A stretch of 64,000 nt of DNA. It comes from CAVXFB01 sp963760935 (GTDB taxonomy: Bacteria > Planctomycetota > Planctomycetia > Pirellulales > Thermoguttaceae). The stretch spans positions 992,001 through 1,056,000 of the forward strand of contig CAVXFB010000003.1 of NCBI GenBank assembly GCA_963760935.1, given 5' to 3'. Made by a program: the position numbers and the translations under genes. Below are positions 19,228-27,574 of the stretch, one piece after another (the stretch's first letter is position 1; each line of letters begins with the position of its first letter). Below the pieces are notes generated by a model. It was not told where the DNA came from and made no database searches. It saw only the letters and a program-made list of their open reading frames with translations.

Positions 19228-19288
19228 CGGAGACCAGGGGCCAGAGGCCAGAAAGTTGCGACCTCTACCAACTGCCCCCTGGTCTCCG
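19228..19288. repeat. Inverted repeat between DUF2760 and Hsp70 genes
   Basis: CGGAGACCAGGGG (19228-19240) pairs perfectly with CCCCTGGTCTCCG (19276-19288). It fills the intercistronic gap together with ACCA-rich repeats and may stabilise or attenuate the operon transcript. Confidence 0.6.
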
Positions 19289-19311
19289 ACCACTAACCAC
19301 TGACCACTGCC

Positions 19312-21105
19312 ATGCCAGCAAGCTACGTCATCGGAATCGACCTTGGCACGACCAACAACGTGTTGGCATATGCGCCGCTCGACGCCGAGCGGCCGCTCGT
19401 GGAATTGCTGCCTATCCCGCAATTGACGGCCACGGCGACCGTTGAGTCGCGGACGATGTTGCCAAGTTTTGTGTACCTGGCAGCGGCCCACGAGGCCACC
19501 GGCGGTGCGTTCGATTTGCCTTGGGCCGAGGGCCGGCAGTTCGCTGTGGGCGAGTTGGCGCGGCGGCAAGGGGCAGAGATGCCGGATCGCACCGTGGCGG
19601 CGGCCAAGTCGTGGCTCGGTCACAGCCGCGTCGACCGTCGGCAGCCGATTCTGCCCTGGAACGCTCCGGCCGAGGTGCCGAAGATTTCGCCCGTCACGGC
19701 CTCGCAGCGCTACCTTGAGCACATTGTCGCTGCCTGGGAAACGGCCCATCCCGAGGCGCCATTGGCGGAACAGCACGTCGTGCTCACGGTGCCCGCATCA
19801 TTCGACGCGAGCGCCCGTGAACTGACCCGCGAGGCCGCCCTGGCCGCTGGCCTGCCGCCGGACGTGGTTCTGTTGGAGGAGCCGCAGGCGGCGGTATACG
19901 CCTGGCTGGCCACGGCCGGCGATCGTTGGCGAAGACTGCTTTCGATCGGCGATACGCTGCTGGTTTGCGACGTCGGCGGCGGCACGACCGACCTGACGCT
20001 TGTTGGCGCCGCCGAAGAGCAAGGCGAGCTCGTGCTGCGGCGAATCGCCGTCGGTAATCACTTGCTGGTTGGTGGCGACAACATGGACCTCGCCCTTGCC
20101 CATCACGTGGCCGGCCGCTTTGCCGAAAAGGGCGTGCAACTCGACCCGTGGCAGTCCGTCGCCCTGTGGCATTCCTGCCGTGCAGCCAAGGAAAGTTTGC
20201 TCACGTCAGAGGGGCCAGAGACGCAGAACATTTCGGTGCTCGGCCGCGGCCGCAAACTGATCGGCGGCACGGTCTCGGTGGAAGTCGATCGCCACAGTGT
20301 AAGCGACCTGTTGGTCGACGGATTCTTCCCGCATTGCCGGCCCACAGACCATCCGAAACGCGATCGCATTTCGGGTTTCCGCGAGATTGGGCTACCGTTT
20401 GAATCGGACACGGCAGTTACCCGGCACGTGGCGTCATTCTTGCAGAGCCACGGCCCTACGGCCGACGTCGCCGCGCGACCAACGCACGTGTTGTTCAACG
20501 GCGGCGTGTTCAAGGCCGATGCGTTGCGGCAGCGACTATTGGATGTATTGGGCCAGTGGTATGACGGCGAAGCGGCGCCGCGGCTGTTGGAAGGCGAGCA
20601 CGATCTGGACCATGCAGTCGCGCGCGGGGCTGCCTATTACGGCTGGACGAAGCACCGCGGCGGCGTTCGCATCCGCGGCGGCACGGCCCGGGCGTATTAC
20701 GTTGGCATCGAGACGGCCGGTCTGGCCGTGCCCGGTGCGCCGCGACCGCTGCGAGCGCTGTGCGTGGTGCCCATTGGCATGGAAGAGGGGACGGAGGCCG
20801 ACGTCCCTTCCGACGAGATCGGGCTGGTTGTCGGCGAGCCGGCCCATTTCCGCTTCTTCAGTTCATCGACCCGCAAAGCCGACCGTCCCGGCGATCTGCT
20901 CAACGCCTGGACGCCGGACGAGCTATCGGAGACCGACTCGCTCGAAGCGATTCTTCCGCCGGACGAGTCGATTGACGAGCCGTACGTTCCCGTCCGCTTC
21001 CACGCCCGGCTTACTGAACTTGGCGTGCTTGAACTCTGGTGCGTCAGCACTGCCAGTCCGAAGCGCTGGAAGCTGGAGTTCAGCGTGCGCGAGGAGCCAA
21101 TGTAG
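19312..21105 (+). CDS. Atypical Hsp70 (DnaK-like) chaperone
   Basis: 597 residues. The actin-like ATPase domain is clear: phosphate-1 GIDLGTTNNVLAY, phosphate-2 LVCDVGGGTTDLTLVG, adenosine motif THVLFNGGVFKADALRQRL. The substrate-binding part is short and divergent, with no DnaK-like lid or EEVD-type tail. Such Hsp70s occur with DUF2760 and are distinct from the housekeeping dnaK-grpE-dnaJ set. Clients unknown. Confidence 0.9.
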   Translation: MPASYVIGIDLGTTNNVLAYAPLDAERPLVELLPIPQLTATATVESRTMLPSFVYLAAAHEATGGAFDLPWAEGRQFAVGELARRQGAEMPDRTVAAAKSWLGHSRVDRRQPILPWNAPAEVPKISPVTASQRYLEHIVAAWETAHPEAPLAEQHVVLTVPASFDASARELTREAALAAGLPPDVVLLEEPQAAVYAWLATAGDRWRRLLSIGDTLLVCDVGGGTTDLTLVGAAEEQGELVLRRIAVGNHLLVGGDNMDLALAHHVAGRFAEKGVQLDPWQSVALWHSCRAAKESLLTSEGPETQNISVLGRGRKLIGGTVSVEVDRHSVSDLLVDGFFPHCRPTDHPKRDRISGFREIGLPFESDTAVTRHVASFLQSHGPTADVAARPTHVLFNGGVFKADALRQRLLDVLGQWYDGEAAPRLLEGEHDLDHAVARGAAYYGWTKHRGGVRIRGGTARAYYVGIETAGLAVPGAPRPLRALCVVPIGMEEGTEADVPSDEIGLVVGEPAHFRFFSSSTRKADRPGDLLNAWTPDELSETDSLEAILPPDESIDEPYVPVRFHARLTELGVLELWCVSTASPKRWKLEFSVREEPM

Positions 21106-21180
21106 GAGGCCAATGCCGCACGCTTGATCTACGGGGCAGCCCTGCTAGTGCTGGGGAGGACTGCAAAGTTCCTGCAAACG

Positions 21181-21264
21181 GTCATTCTGCGCGCAGCGAA
21201 GAATCTCCGCGGCATGCGCAACTGCCCGCGTACTAACGAGATCCTTCGCTACGCTCAGGATGAC
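21181..21264. repeat. Dispersed palindromic repeat (copy 1)
   Basis: Arms GTCATTCTGCGCGCAGCGAA (from 21181) and TTCGCTACGCTCAGGATGAC (to 21264) are imperfect inverted repeats. An inverted copy with the same internal and flanking sequence lies at 40702-40785, and similarity continues about 30 bases beyond the palindrome. It occupies the gap between Hsp70 and the next gene. Confidence 0.8.
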
Positions 21265-21394
21265 TCGCTTTCATCAAACACGACTCTGCAATTCTCCTGC
21301 CCTAGCACTTTCGCGAGTTGCTGTTGATGGCGAACGGATTACAATGGGCTGCGAAGTGACAACTCGTGAAATCGGGCGTTATTGAAGACCGTCG

Positions 21395-23350
21395 ATGCCG
21401 ATCCTACCCCGCATTATTGGTGACCAACCGTTAGCCAAGGACGGTAACGGGCGGCTGAAGTGCCGCATTGCCACCGTTTTTCCATACGGAAACACGATCG
21501 TCACGCTGCCGGGTATCCACGCCACGCAACGGCTGGCCTACATCGATCTGCTGGCAAGCGAGCGGGCGGCGCAGGGTCTGAAGCCGCTGGGTCGAGAAGA
21601 GCAGACGAGCGTGTGCCGGGCGGCGGTCGACTTGATCGTGGAGAACGACATGATCGTGATCCGGCCCGACCCGGAGGACATGGATCTGGCGTTCCGTGCC
21701 GACGAACTGCTGCAGCGACTGGTGCCGAAACACCGCATCCGTTTTCTATCGGCCAGCAATGAAAAAGTTCGGACGGCGATCAAACATCGCGGCGAGTGTT
21801 GGCGCATAAGCCCGCTGCCAAAGACGCCGGCCGAAATGAAGCAGATGATTGCGGCCTCGAAGATCGCCATCCGCGGACGCGAGCTTTACTACTACAGCAA
21901 GTCGACGGGCATGCGGCTGCTGACGTACGAGAGTTTCGCCGAACTCGGCACTTTTGACGATTCCGAGTTGCGGCATCACCTCGCAGAAATCCGCGAGTTT
22001 TCGGCGGGCGTCCGCTGCAACGCGCGGCCCGAGATCGCGTTTTTCATGACGGGCGACGCCTTTAGCAAGGCTGATTTTGCCTCGGTCGATGTCAGCGCCC
22101 TGGACGGAGAGGGCCTTCGCACTTGCTACGATCGTCTGCGGCGGAAGTTTTTCGAGGCCGTGCCCGCCGACTTTCGCTACGACGATCTCGATCATGTGCC
22201 GTGGCGAAATCGCATGTACGCGGCGCTGGTCGGCGACGACGATCAGGCGGCTTCCGAGGAATCGCTGCTGGGACTCAGTTCGGAGTTCTTCATGCAGATC
22301 GAGTGGTTGCCGGGCGGGCGGATCGAAGAAGGCGAGTTGCTTCTCGATCCGGTCTTTGAAATGGCCGAAGAAAGCGGCGATCCGGAATTGCAGCGACTGT
22401 GCGATGAAAAGTGCCGCGAGCTGATCTTCAACTTTGTGCGCGAGTTTGGCGACCTGGAATACGTCAACATCGGCCGGGTCATTGGCTCGCTTTCGCGCCG
22501 CGAAGCTGCCCCCGGGCGCCGCGATGTCTACATCGCGCAGGTCAAACAACAGGGCAGTGCGGAAGAAATCATTAAGATCATCCGCATGCAAAAATGGGGT
22601 ATCCGCGAGCATCTCGACGACGGTAAGAAGCTGCTGGACGCCATCATTCAATCGGAAGAATATACCGAGTACATCCTCGATCGCCGCTTGGGATGCCGGC
22701 AGTTAGGCATGAATCTGCCAGCCCGGACCGCCGCCAAACGCATCAGCGAGCAGTATCACGGCCCACGCCGCGACGTTCATGGCGCGACCATCTGGTCACC
22801 GTACTTCGAGCGAGACTACATCCGCGGCATAGCGACCGACAAGATTCCGCCGCAGAAGTTGGCCAATCCGGCCTTCGCCATGCGGCTGGCTCGGCTGCTT
22901 GGCCAGGCGGCCGCCGCGAACATGATCGTGGGGCGCTGCGATTTGCAGGGACGGGTGATTTTCGACGATGGCGACGAGGTGGTGGCAGAGGACGAGCTTG
23001 GCTTGCCGATCGAGATCGTGGTGTCGGACCAAACCGGCACTTTCGGCGATTATGGCACCAACCTGGAGCACTTCGCCGCCGAATATGCCGAACCGATCAA
23101 TCGCCGCCACGGGTTGTTGAGCGATCCGGAACAGTTCGCCGCTCTGTACTTAGAGGCGTTTGTCGCCCGCTTCTCCAAGCTTCAATCGGAGTATCATAAG
23201 CGAAAACGGGCGTTCGATACCCTTTTCAAGCATCGAGCGCACGACGAGGGGGGCAGCTTCGCCTTCCGTTGGGAATGCGTTCTGAACCGCTTGCGGCAGG
23301 CGGCGCCCCAAAACCTGGCCAATCTGATTCGTAGCCATATCGACGCCTAG
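21395..23350 (+). CDS. Large conserved hypothetical protein downstream of Hsp70
   Basis: 651 residues, soluble, no signal peptide or membrane segment. No known domain recognised. It is rich in charged helices (AEEIIKIIRMQKWGIREHLDDGKKLLDAI, EYTEYILDRRLGCRQLGM) with conserved-looking Trp/Tyr patches (WSPYFERDYIRGIATDKIP). Same strand as the Hsp70 gene, separated by 289 bases holding a palindromic repeat, so co-function is only suggested by position. The last 60 bases have a close relative at 27287-27346. Confidence 0.8.
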   Translation: MPILPRIIGDQPLAKDGNGRLKCRIATVFPYGNTIVTLPGIHATQRLAYIDLLASERAAQGLKPLGREEQTSVCRAAVDLIVENDMIVIRPDPEDMDLAFRADELLQRLVPKHRIRFLSASNEKVRTAIKHRGECWRISPLPKTPAEMKQMIAASKIAIRGRELYYYSKSTGMRLLTYESFAELGTFDDSELRHHLAEIREFSAGVRCNARPEIAFFMTGDAFSKADFASVDVSALDGEGLRTCYDRLRRKFFEAVPADFRYDDLDHVPWRNRMYAALVGDDDQAASEESLLGLSSEFFMQIEWLPGGRIEEGELLLDPVFEMAEESGDPELQRLCDEKCRELIFNFVREFGDLEYVNIGRVIGSLSRREAAPGRRDVYIAQVKQQGSAEEIIKIIRMQKWGIREHLDDGKKLLDAIIQSEEYTEYILDRRLGCRQLGMNLPARTAAKRISEQYHGPRRDVHGATIWSPYFERDYIRGIATDKIPPQKLANPAFAMRLARLLGQAAAANMIVGRCDLQGRVIFDDGDEVVAEDELGLPIEIVVSDQTGTFGDYGTNLEHFAAEYAEPINRRHGLLSDPEQFAALYLEAFVARFSKLQSEYHKRKRAFDTLFKHRAHDEGGSFAFRWECVLNRLRQAAPQNLANLIRSHIDA

Positions 23351-23429
23351 AGCGCCTCTCACAGACCGCTACTGGGCCGAAGGATATAATCATCACAATT
23401 CAGTACTGCGCCACTCGCGCGGTACTTTG

Positions 23430-23458
23430 TTGACGAGCGGACTCGCCGCAAATACAAT
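23430..23458 (+). promoter_or_regulatory. Sigma70-like promoter of the XylR-type regulator gene
   Basis: TTGACG (23430-23435), 17-bp spacer, TACAAT (23453-23458). It lies in a 336-base gene-free stretch (23351-23686), giving a leader of about 220 nt before the ATG at 23687. Nothing else coding is seen in this gap. Confidence 0.6.
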
Positions 23459-23602
23459 ATGCGACATTGGCACGGTGGCTATTTCATGCGCGGAGCCGTG
23501 CAGAGTCGGCCTGCGTGCAGAGTGCTTTTCCGGCGTACGTTCTGCGAGACGGCGTTTCTTGGGATGCTGAAGGAAGAGGGCTTCCAGGCGTTCATGCGGT
23601 GA

Positions 23603-23616
23603 CGTGTGCACACGTG
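23603..23616. promoter_or_regulatory. Perfect palindrome upstream of the regulator, candidate operator
   Basis: ACGTGTGCACACGT is a perfect 14-bp palindrome in the leader of the AraC/LacI-type regulator gene; a second, GCGTCGACGC, lies at 23626-23635. LacI-fold regulators bind such symmetrical sites, so autoregulation is possible. No binding data. Confidence 0.4.
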
Positions 23617-23686
23617 ATAACCGTGCGTCGACGCGTCAACATCGCAAGTGCATTCCTCACTTGTCAAACTGCCTTGCGTACAAATC

Positions 23687-24883
23687 ATGATAAACAGTTC
23701 GTGTCAACCGATTCGTCGCGTGGCGCTGATCTATGACGCGAAGCTCCCCTACGACGTCAAGATCGTGGAAGGAGTGGCGCAGTATGTTCAGAAGGTTCGC
23801 AACTGGAACATTTACATTCGGGAAAACGCCCTGCACGATCAACGGCTACCCGAATTGCATACGTGGAAGGGCGATGGCATCATCGCCGACTTCGACGACC
23901 CACGCGTAGCTCACCAGATTCAGAAGGCGAAGATTCCAGCGGTGGGCTTCGGCAGCGGATACGGTTGGTATGATCCGTCGTCTGGAATACCGTACTTCTT
24001 CAGCGACAACCGGGCTGTGGCTCGCTTGGCAGCCGAGCATCTGAAGGACTGCGGATTTCGCCGTTTCGCCTTCTATGGATACGTCGAGAATCGAACAAAT
24101 GGTTGGTCGGATGAGCGCGAGGTCGCCTTCGCCGAGTGTGTGAAGGCGGCCGGCGGAAAATTCTGGAGCTGCCGCAGGGGCCGCGCTTGGACCATACGCT
24201 GGAATTCTTTGCAGGAGCAACTTCACCGTTGGTTAGAGACGCTGTGCAAACCGATCGGCATTCTGGCGGCCAACGACAAGTTGGCGAGACAACTCCTGGA
24301 GGTGTGCCATACGAGCGGCGTGCGCGTTCCGGAAGACGTCGCCGTTGTCAGCGTGGACAACGACGAGATGTTGTGCCAACTATGCAGCCCTCCGTTGTCA
24401 AGCATCGAACTAGGGTGCCGACGCATCGGCTACCTTGCCGCGGCGCTTCTAGATCGAATGATGTCTGGCCAGCCTCCCACTCGGCACAAGTACGTGATTC
24501 CGCCGGAGAAGATCGTTATCCGTCGCTCTAGCGACGTCGTGGCAGTAGAGGACTCCGAAGTCGCCGCGGCTCTGACGTTCATACGGAACCACATGCATCG
24601 GTCGTTCCGCGTCTCGGAAGTTGTGGCCGCGGTTTCCGTCTCCAGATCAAACTTGGAGCGGCGTTTTAAGTCGCTGACGGGGCGCACAATCCGCGAGGAG
24701 ATCGGCCGTGTGCGCCTACAGAATGTCCAGCAACTCATCTCGACAACGCACCTGCCATTGAAGCAGATCGCGGTGCAATCGGGCTTTCGCACCGTACAGC
24801 ACATGACTGATGCCTTCGGGCAACATCTGGGCATCACCCCGGCCGCATACCGTGCGAAATCGCTAGATCTCAGCAGCTCGTAG
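23687..24883 (+). CDS. XylR-type AraC family transcription regulator
   Basis: 398 residues. The N-terminal 280 residues are a LacI/periplasmic-binding-protein-like sensor domain (RRVALIYDAKLPYDVKIVEGVAQYV, DNRAVARLAAEHLKDCGFRRFAFYG, PIGILAANDKLARQLLE, VPEDVAVVSVDNDEMLCQL, SSIELGCRRIGYLAA). The C-terminal 100 residues are an AraC double helix-turn-helix (FRVSEVVAAVSVSRSNLERRFKSLTGRTI, LKQIAVQSGFRTVQHMTDAFGQHLG). E. coli XylR has this plan and binds xylose; planctomycete paralogues are many and their ligands unknown. Start set at 23687. Confidence 0.92.
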   Translation: MINSSCQPIRRVALIYDAKLPYDVKIVEGVAQYVQKVRNWNIYIRENALHDQRLPELHTWKGDGIIADFDDPRVAHQIQKAKIPAVGFGSGYGWYDPSSGIPYFFSDNRAVARLAAEHLKDCGFRRFAFYGYVENRTNGWSDEREVAFAECVKAAGGKFWSCRRGRAWTIRWNSLQEQLHRWLETLCKPIGILAANDKLARQLLEVCHTSGVRVPEDVAVVSVDNDEMLCQLCSPPLSSIELGCRRIGYLAAALLDRMMSGQPPTRHKYVIPPEKIVIRRSSDVVAVEDSEVAAALTFIRNHMHRSFRVSEVVAAVSVSRSNLERRFKSLTGRTIREEIGRVRLQNVQQLISTTHLPLKQIAVQSGFRTVQHMTDAFGQHLGITPAAYRAKSLDLSSS

Positions 24884-25253
24884 AGGTCGGCCTCGGTCAA
24901 ACTTCGATCGGTGCAGTGCCACGTAGACCTGCTACGCAAACACGTAAAGGAATTACGCAGTACGGTAAAAGTTGCTGCTTGTAGAAATTCTGGTGACTGG
25001 TTTAATAGAGGAGACAAGGAGAGGGGGATCCGTAGCATAGACAGTCAGACACCCAGGAAGGGGAGGCAACGTAGAAGCAGACACACGAGGGGGTCGTTTG
25101 GAAAATTGCAGACGGAAGGCGAAGGTCGGGTCCTCCTTCCCGTCGGGATAGGGGCCTCCTTCCCGTCGGGATAACTGCCAGATTTTCGGTATCGAGGAGA
25201 GGGCTTTCCGGACTGTTTCCTAATTCACACACACTCACACGGGGGACGTAGTC
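24884..25253. other. Intergenic leader region with tandem 19-bp repeat
   Basis: 370 bases between the regulator and the PEP-CTERM gene. CCTCCTTCCCGTCGGGATA occurs twice in tandem (about 25133-25173). A weak promoter candidate, TTGTAG-N17-TTAATA, ends near 25009, which would make the PEP-CTERM leader about 240 nt. No RNA class recognised. Confidence 0.4.
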
Positions 25254-27056
25254 ATGAAGAAGTTCACGCTGTTTGTAGCCTTGGCGGCTATGCTGGCGTT
25301 CGCGGCCGCAGCCTCGACCGCTCGTGCGGTCACAATCGACTTGGTCACGGTTGGCGATCCGGGCAACGTCGGCGAATTCTGGACCGATCCGGATGGCATA
25401 CTGCCTGATGCAACGCGCGGCGATGTTGCCTACACCTATCAAATCGGCAAGTATGAGGTAACCGTCGGACAATACGCCGAGTTCCTTAATGCCGTAGCCA
25501 GAACGGATGCCTACGGCCTGTGGGATCCCCTTAACGCCGCGACCAGAACCAGGATCGCTCGCACCGGAACGAGCGGAAGTTACGTTTACACCGCAGACGC
25601 TTCTTACGTCAACCGACCGGTGAACTGGGTTACGGGGTGGAATGCCATGCGGTTCGCCAATTGGATGAGCAACGGCCAGCCCACCGCCGGCATACAAGAT
25701 GCTACAACCACGGAGGACGGATCCTATACGCTCAATGGCTACACCGATCTCGATTGGGCCACTATCACGCGGAAACCAGGCGCAACGTGGGTCCTTCCCA
25801 GCGAGGATGAGTGGTATAAGGCCGCGTACTATGATCCAAATAAGCCCGGCGGTGCAGGCTACTGGGACTACCCCACGGGGACCGATGCCCTTCCGAGCAA
25901 CGATTTGATCACGCCCGATCCGGGCAACAATGCCAACTTCAACCAGGGCGGCATGACAACTCCCGCCGGCCGAACCGTTGTCGGTGATTTTGAGAATTCG
26001 ACGAGCCATTACGGAACGTTCGACCAGGCAGGAAACGTCTCTGAGTGGGGCGATACGATAGTCGTGGTTTGGGACGAGGGCGATGGGATCGGTCAGGCTG
26101 TGCGCCCATGTAGTGGTGGGTCATACTGGTTTGAAGCGAGCGACATAATCTCTTCGCACCGCGGCACTTGGGCTCTGAATCGAGCATCGGACGACGTTGG
26201 CTTCCGCTTGGCGTTCATGCCCGCTGCTGGCGGCGACGTCGTGTGGACCGGAACCGGTGGTACGGCCTGGAGCAGCACGGGCAACTGGAATCCGGGCAGC
26301 ACGCCCAACGGCGTGAAGAACACGTTTGATGACACGGCCACGGGCCTGTCCGCCGACATCGCTTCGGCTGCCACTCCCACCAGCGTGGTCTTCAACAACT
26401 CCAGCAAGAACTTCACCATCACTGGCGCCAGCGGCATCGGCGGCACGGCCACTGTGTTGAAGCAAGGCACCGGCACCGTGACCATGAGCAGCGTCAACAC
26501 CTACAGCGGTGTCACCACCGTTGAGGCCGGCAAGCTCATCCTCTCGGGCGCCGCGAAGGCCATGGTTCCCGTTCTCAACAACGGCGGCGCAGACATCAAG
26601 GGCGGCATGCTCGTCCTCGACTATGTCACCGAAGCTGACCCGGTCGCCACGGTCAAGAGTTTGCTGACGACGAGCTACGCCGCCGGCGCGTGGAACACCG
26701 GCAAGTTCCAGAGTTCGTCCGCCAGTTCTTCGCGTGGCTTGGGCTGGAATGACAACACGTCGACCAGCAAGATTAACATCGCCTACACGGTGTATGGCGA
26801 CACCAACTTGGACGGCACCACGAACTTCACGGATTTGAGCAAGTTGCTGTCGAAGTACGGTCAGTCCGGCGTATGGGCTGATGGCGATGCCAATTACGAC
26901 GGCACGGTGAACTTCACCGACCTGAGTAAGATGCTGTCAACGTACGGCCAATCGGTGGGCACGCTGACCCCGTCCCCCGAACCGTCGAGCATTGCCCTCT
27001 TGCTGACACTGGCAGGTCTGGTCGGCGCTTGGGTTATTCGGCGGCGTGGACGGTAA
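25254..27056 (+). CDS. PEP-CTERM protein with sulfatase-modifying-factor-like and dockerin-like repeats
   Basis: 600 residues. Signal peptide (FTLFVALAAMLAFAAAAS); an FGE/SUMF1-like domain to about residue 325 (YQIGKYEVTVGQYAEFLNAVA, PVNWVTGWNAMRFANWMSNG, WVLPSEDEWYKAAYYDP, FDQAGNVSEWGD, DDVGFRLAF); a beta-rich repeat (VVWTGTGGTAWSSTGNW, NTYSGVTTVEAGKLILSG); two dockerin-like Ca-binding repeats (GDTNLDGTTNFTDLSKLL, GDANYDGTVNFTDLSKML); and a C-terminal PEP-CTERM anchor (SPEPSSIALLLTLAGLVGAWVIRRRGR). The usual active-site cysteines are not visible (HRGTW where Cys is expected), so a non-catalytic C-type-lectin-like role is more likely. Exported and sorted by an exosortase, not encoded here. 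Confidence 0.88.
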   Translation: MKKFTLFVALAAMLAFAAAASTARAVTIDLVTVGDPGNVGEFWTDPDGILPDATRGDVAYTYQIGKYEVTVGQYAEFLNAVARTDAYGLWDPLNAATRTRIARTGTSGSYVYTADASYVNRPVNWVTGWNAMRFANWMSNGQPTAGIQDATTTEDGSYTLNGYTDLDWATITRKPGATWVLPSEDEWYKAAYYDPNKPGGAGYWDYPTGTDALPSNDLITPDPGNNANFNQGGMTTPAGRTVVGDFENSTSHYGTFDQAGNVSEWGDTIVVVWDEGDGIGQAVRPCSGGSYWFEASDIISSHRGTWALNRASDDVGFRLAFMPAAGGDVVWTGTGGTAWSSTGNWNPGSTPNGVKNTFDDTATGLSADIASAATPTSVVFNNSSKNFTITGASGIGGTATVLKQGTGTVTMSSVNTYSGVTTVEAGKLILSGAAKAMVPVLNNGGADIKGGMLVLDYVTEADPVATVKSLLTTSYAAGAWNTGKFQSSSASSSRGLGWNDNTSTSKINIAYTVYGDTNLDGTTNFTDLSKLLSKYGQSGVWADGDANYDGTVNFTDLSKMLSTYGQSVGTLTPSPEPSSIALLLTLAGLVGAWVIRRRGR

Positions 27057-27128
27057 CCACGTGGTTGTGTTCGCCTGAATGAGGCGTACGTGAACCGCGA
27101 AAACTTCGGCTAACGCAGCAATCGAGCG

Positions 27129-27160
27129 GATGGTGAGGTGGCGCAAGTCGCCGCGCCATC
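27129..27160 (+). terminator. Possible terminator after the PEP-CTERM gene
   Basis: GATGGTGAGGTGGCG and TCGCCGCGCCATC form an imperfect stem around CAAG, followed by TGCTTCTTT. It is 72 bases past the stop. Confidence 0.45.
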
Positions 27161-27286
27161 TGCTTCTTTAATGCGCCAATGCGAAGCAGCGGGGCGGGCC
27201 GGAGCAGCGGACACGCGACGATGGCCTAATGGAGTTTCCAGTGGTGAAGCGCTGTTTCTCCCGAAAACAGAGGCTGGAAGGTTTGC

Positions 27287-27346
27287 TTGCGGCAAGCGGC
27301 GCCCCAAAACCAGGCCAATCTGATTCGCAGCCATATCGCGATTTAG
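27287..27346 (+). pseudogene. Remnant matching the 3' end of the 651-residue gene
   Basis: These 60 bases match 23291-23350 at about 54 of 60 positions, including the shared block GGCGCCCCAAAACC and the terminal TAG stop. The rest of the 27057-27547 gap holds no gene. A fragment left by a duplicated or deleted paralogue is the simplest reading. Confidence 0.6.
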
Positions 27347-27574
27347 CGACGGTCGGCAAGCATCGATCGTTATGGACCCATTCGAGGCAATGGCAGGAAA
27401 TGCCGCCAGATCTGGCCCATCCAGGACGGGTTAGCCATCGCATCGACTAGTTCAAGTTGGCCAAGTGAAGCTCTGCCGATGGTAGCGCTCATAGGGCAGG
27501 CCATGAGATACCCATCGATCGGTTACGTCTTTGGGAGGCGATTTTTCCGTGTGAGCGTCCGGTTTGTGGTGGCG

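Noticed and set aside
24160..24240. Frameshift in the XylR-type regulator (Arg/Trp-rich stretch)
   Set aside because: Family members vary here and the frame resumes the conserved KPIGILAANDKLARQ without change, so the gene is intact.
25254..25700. Active formylglycine-generating enzyme
   Set aside because: The fold motifs are present but the expected active-site cysteines are not seen.
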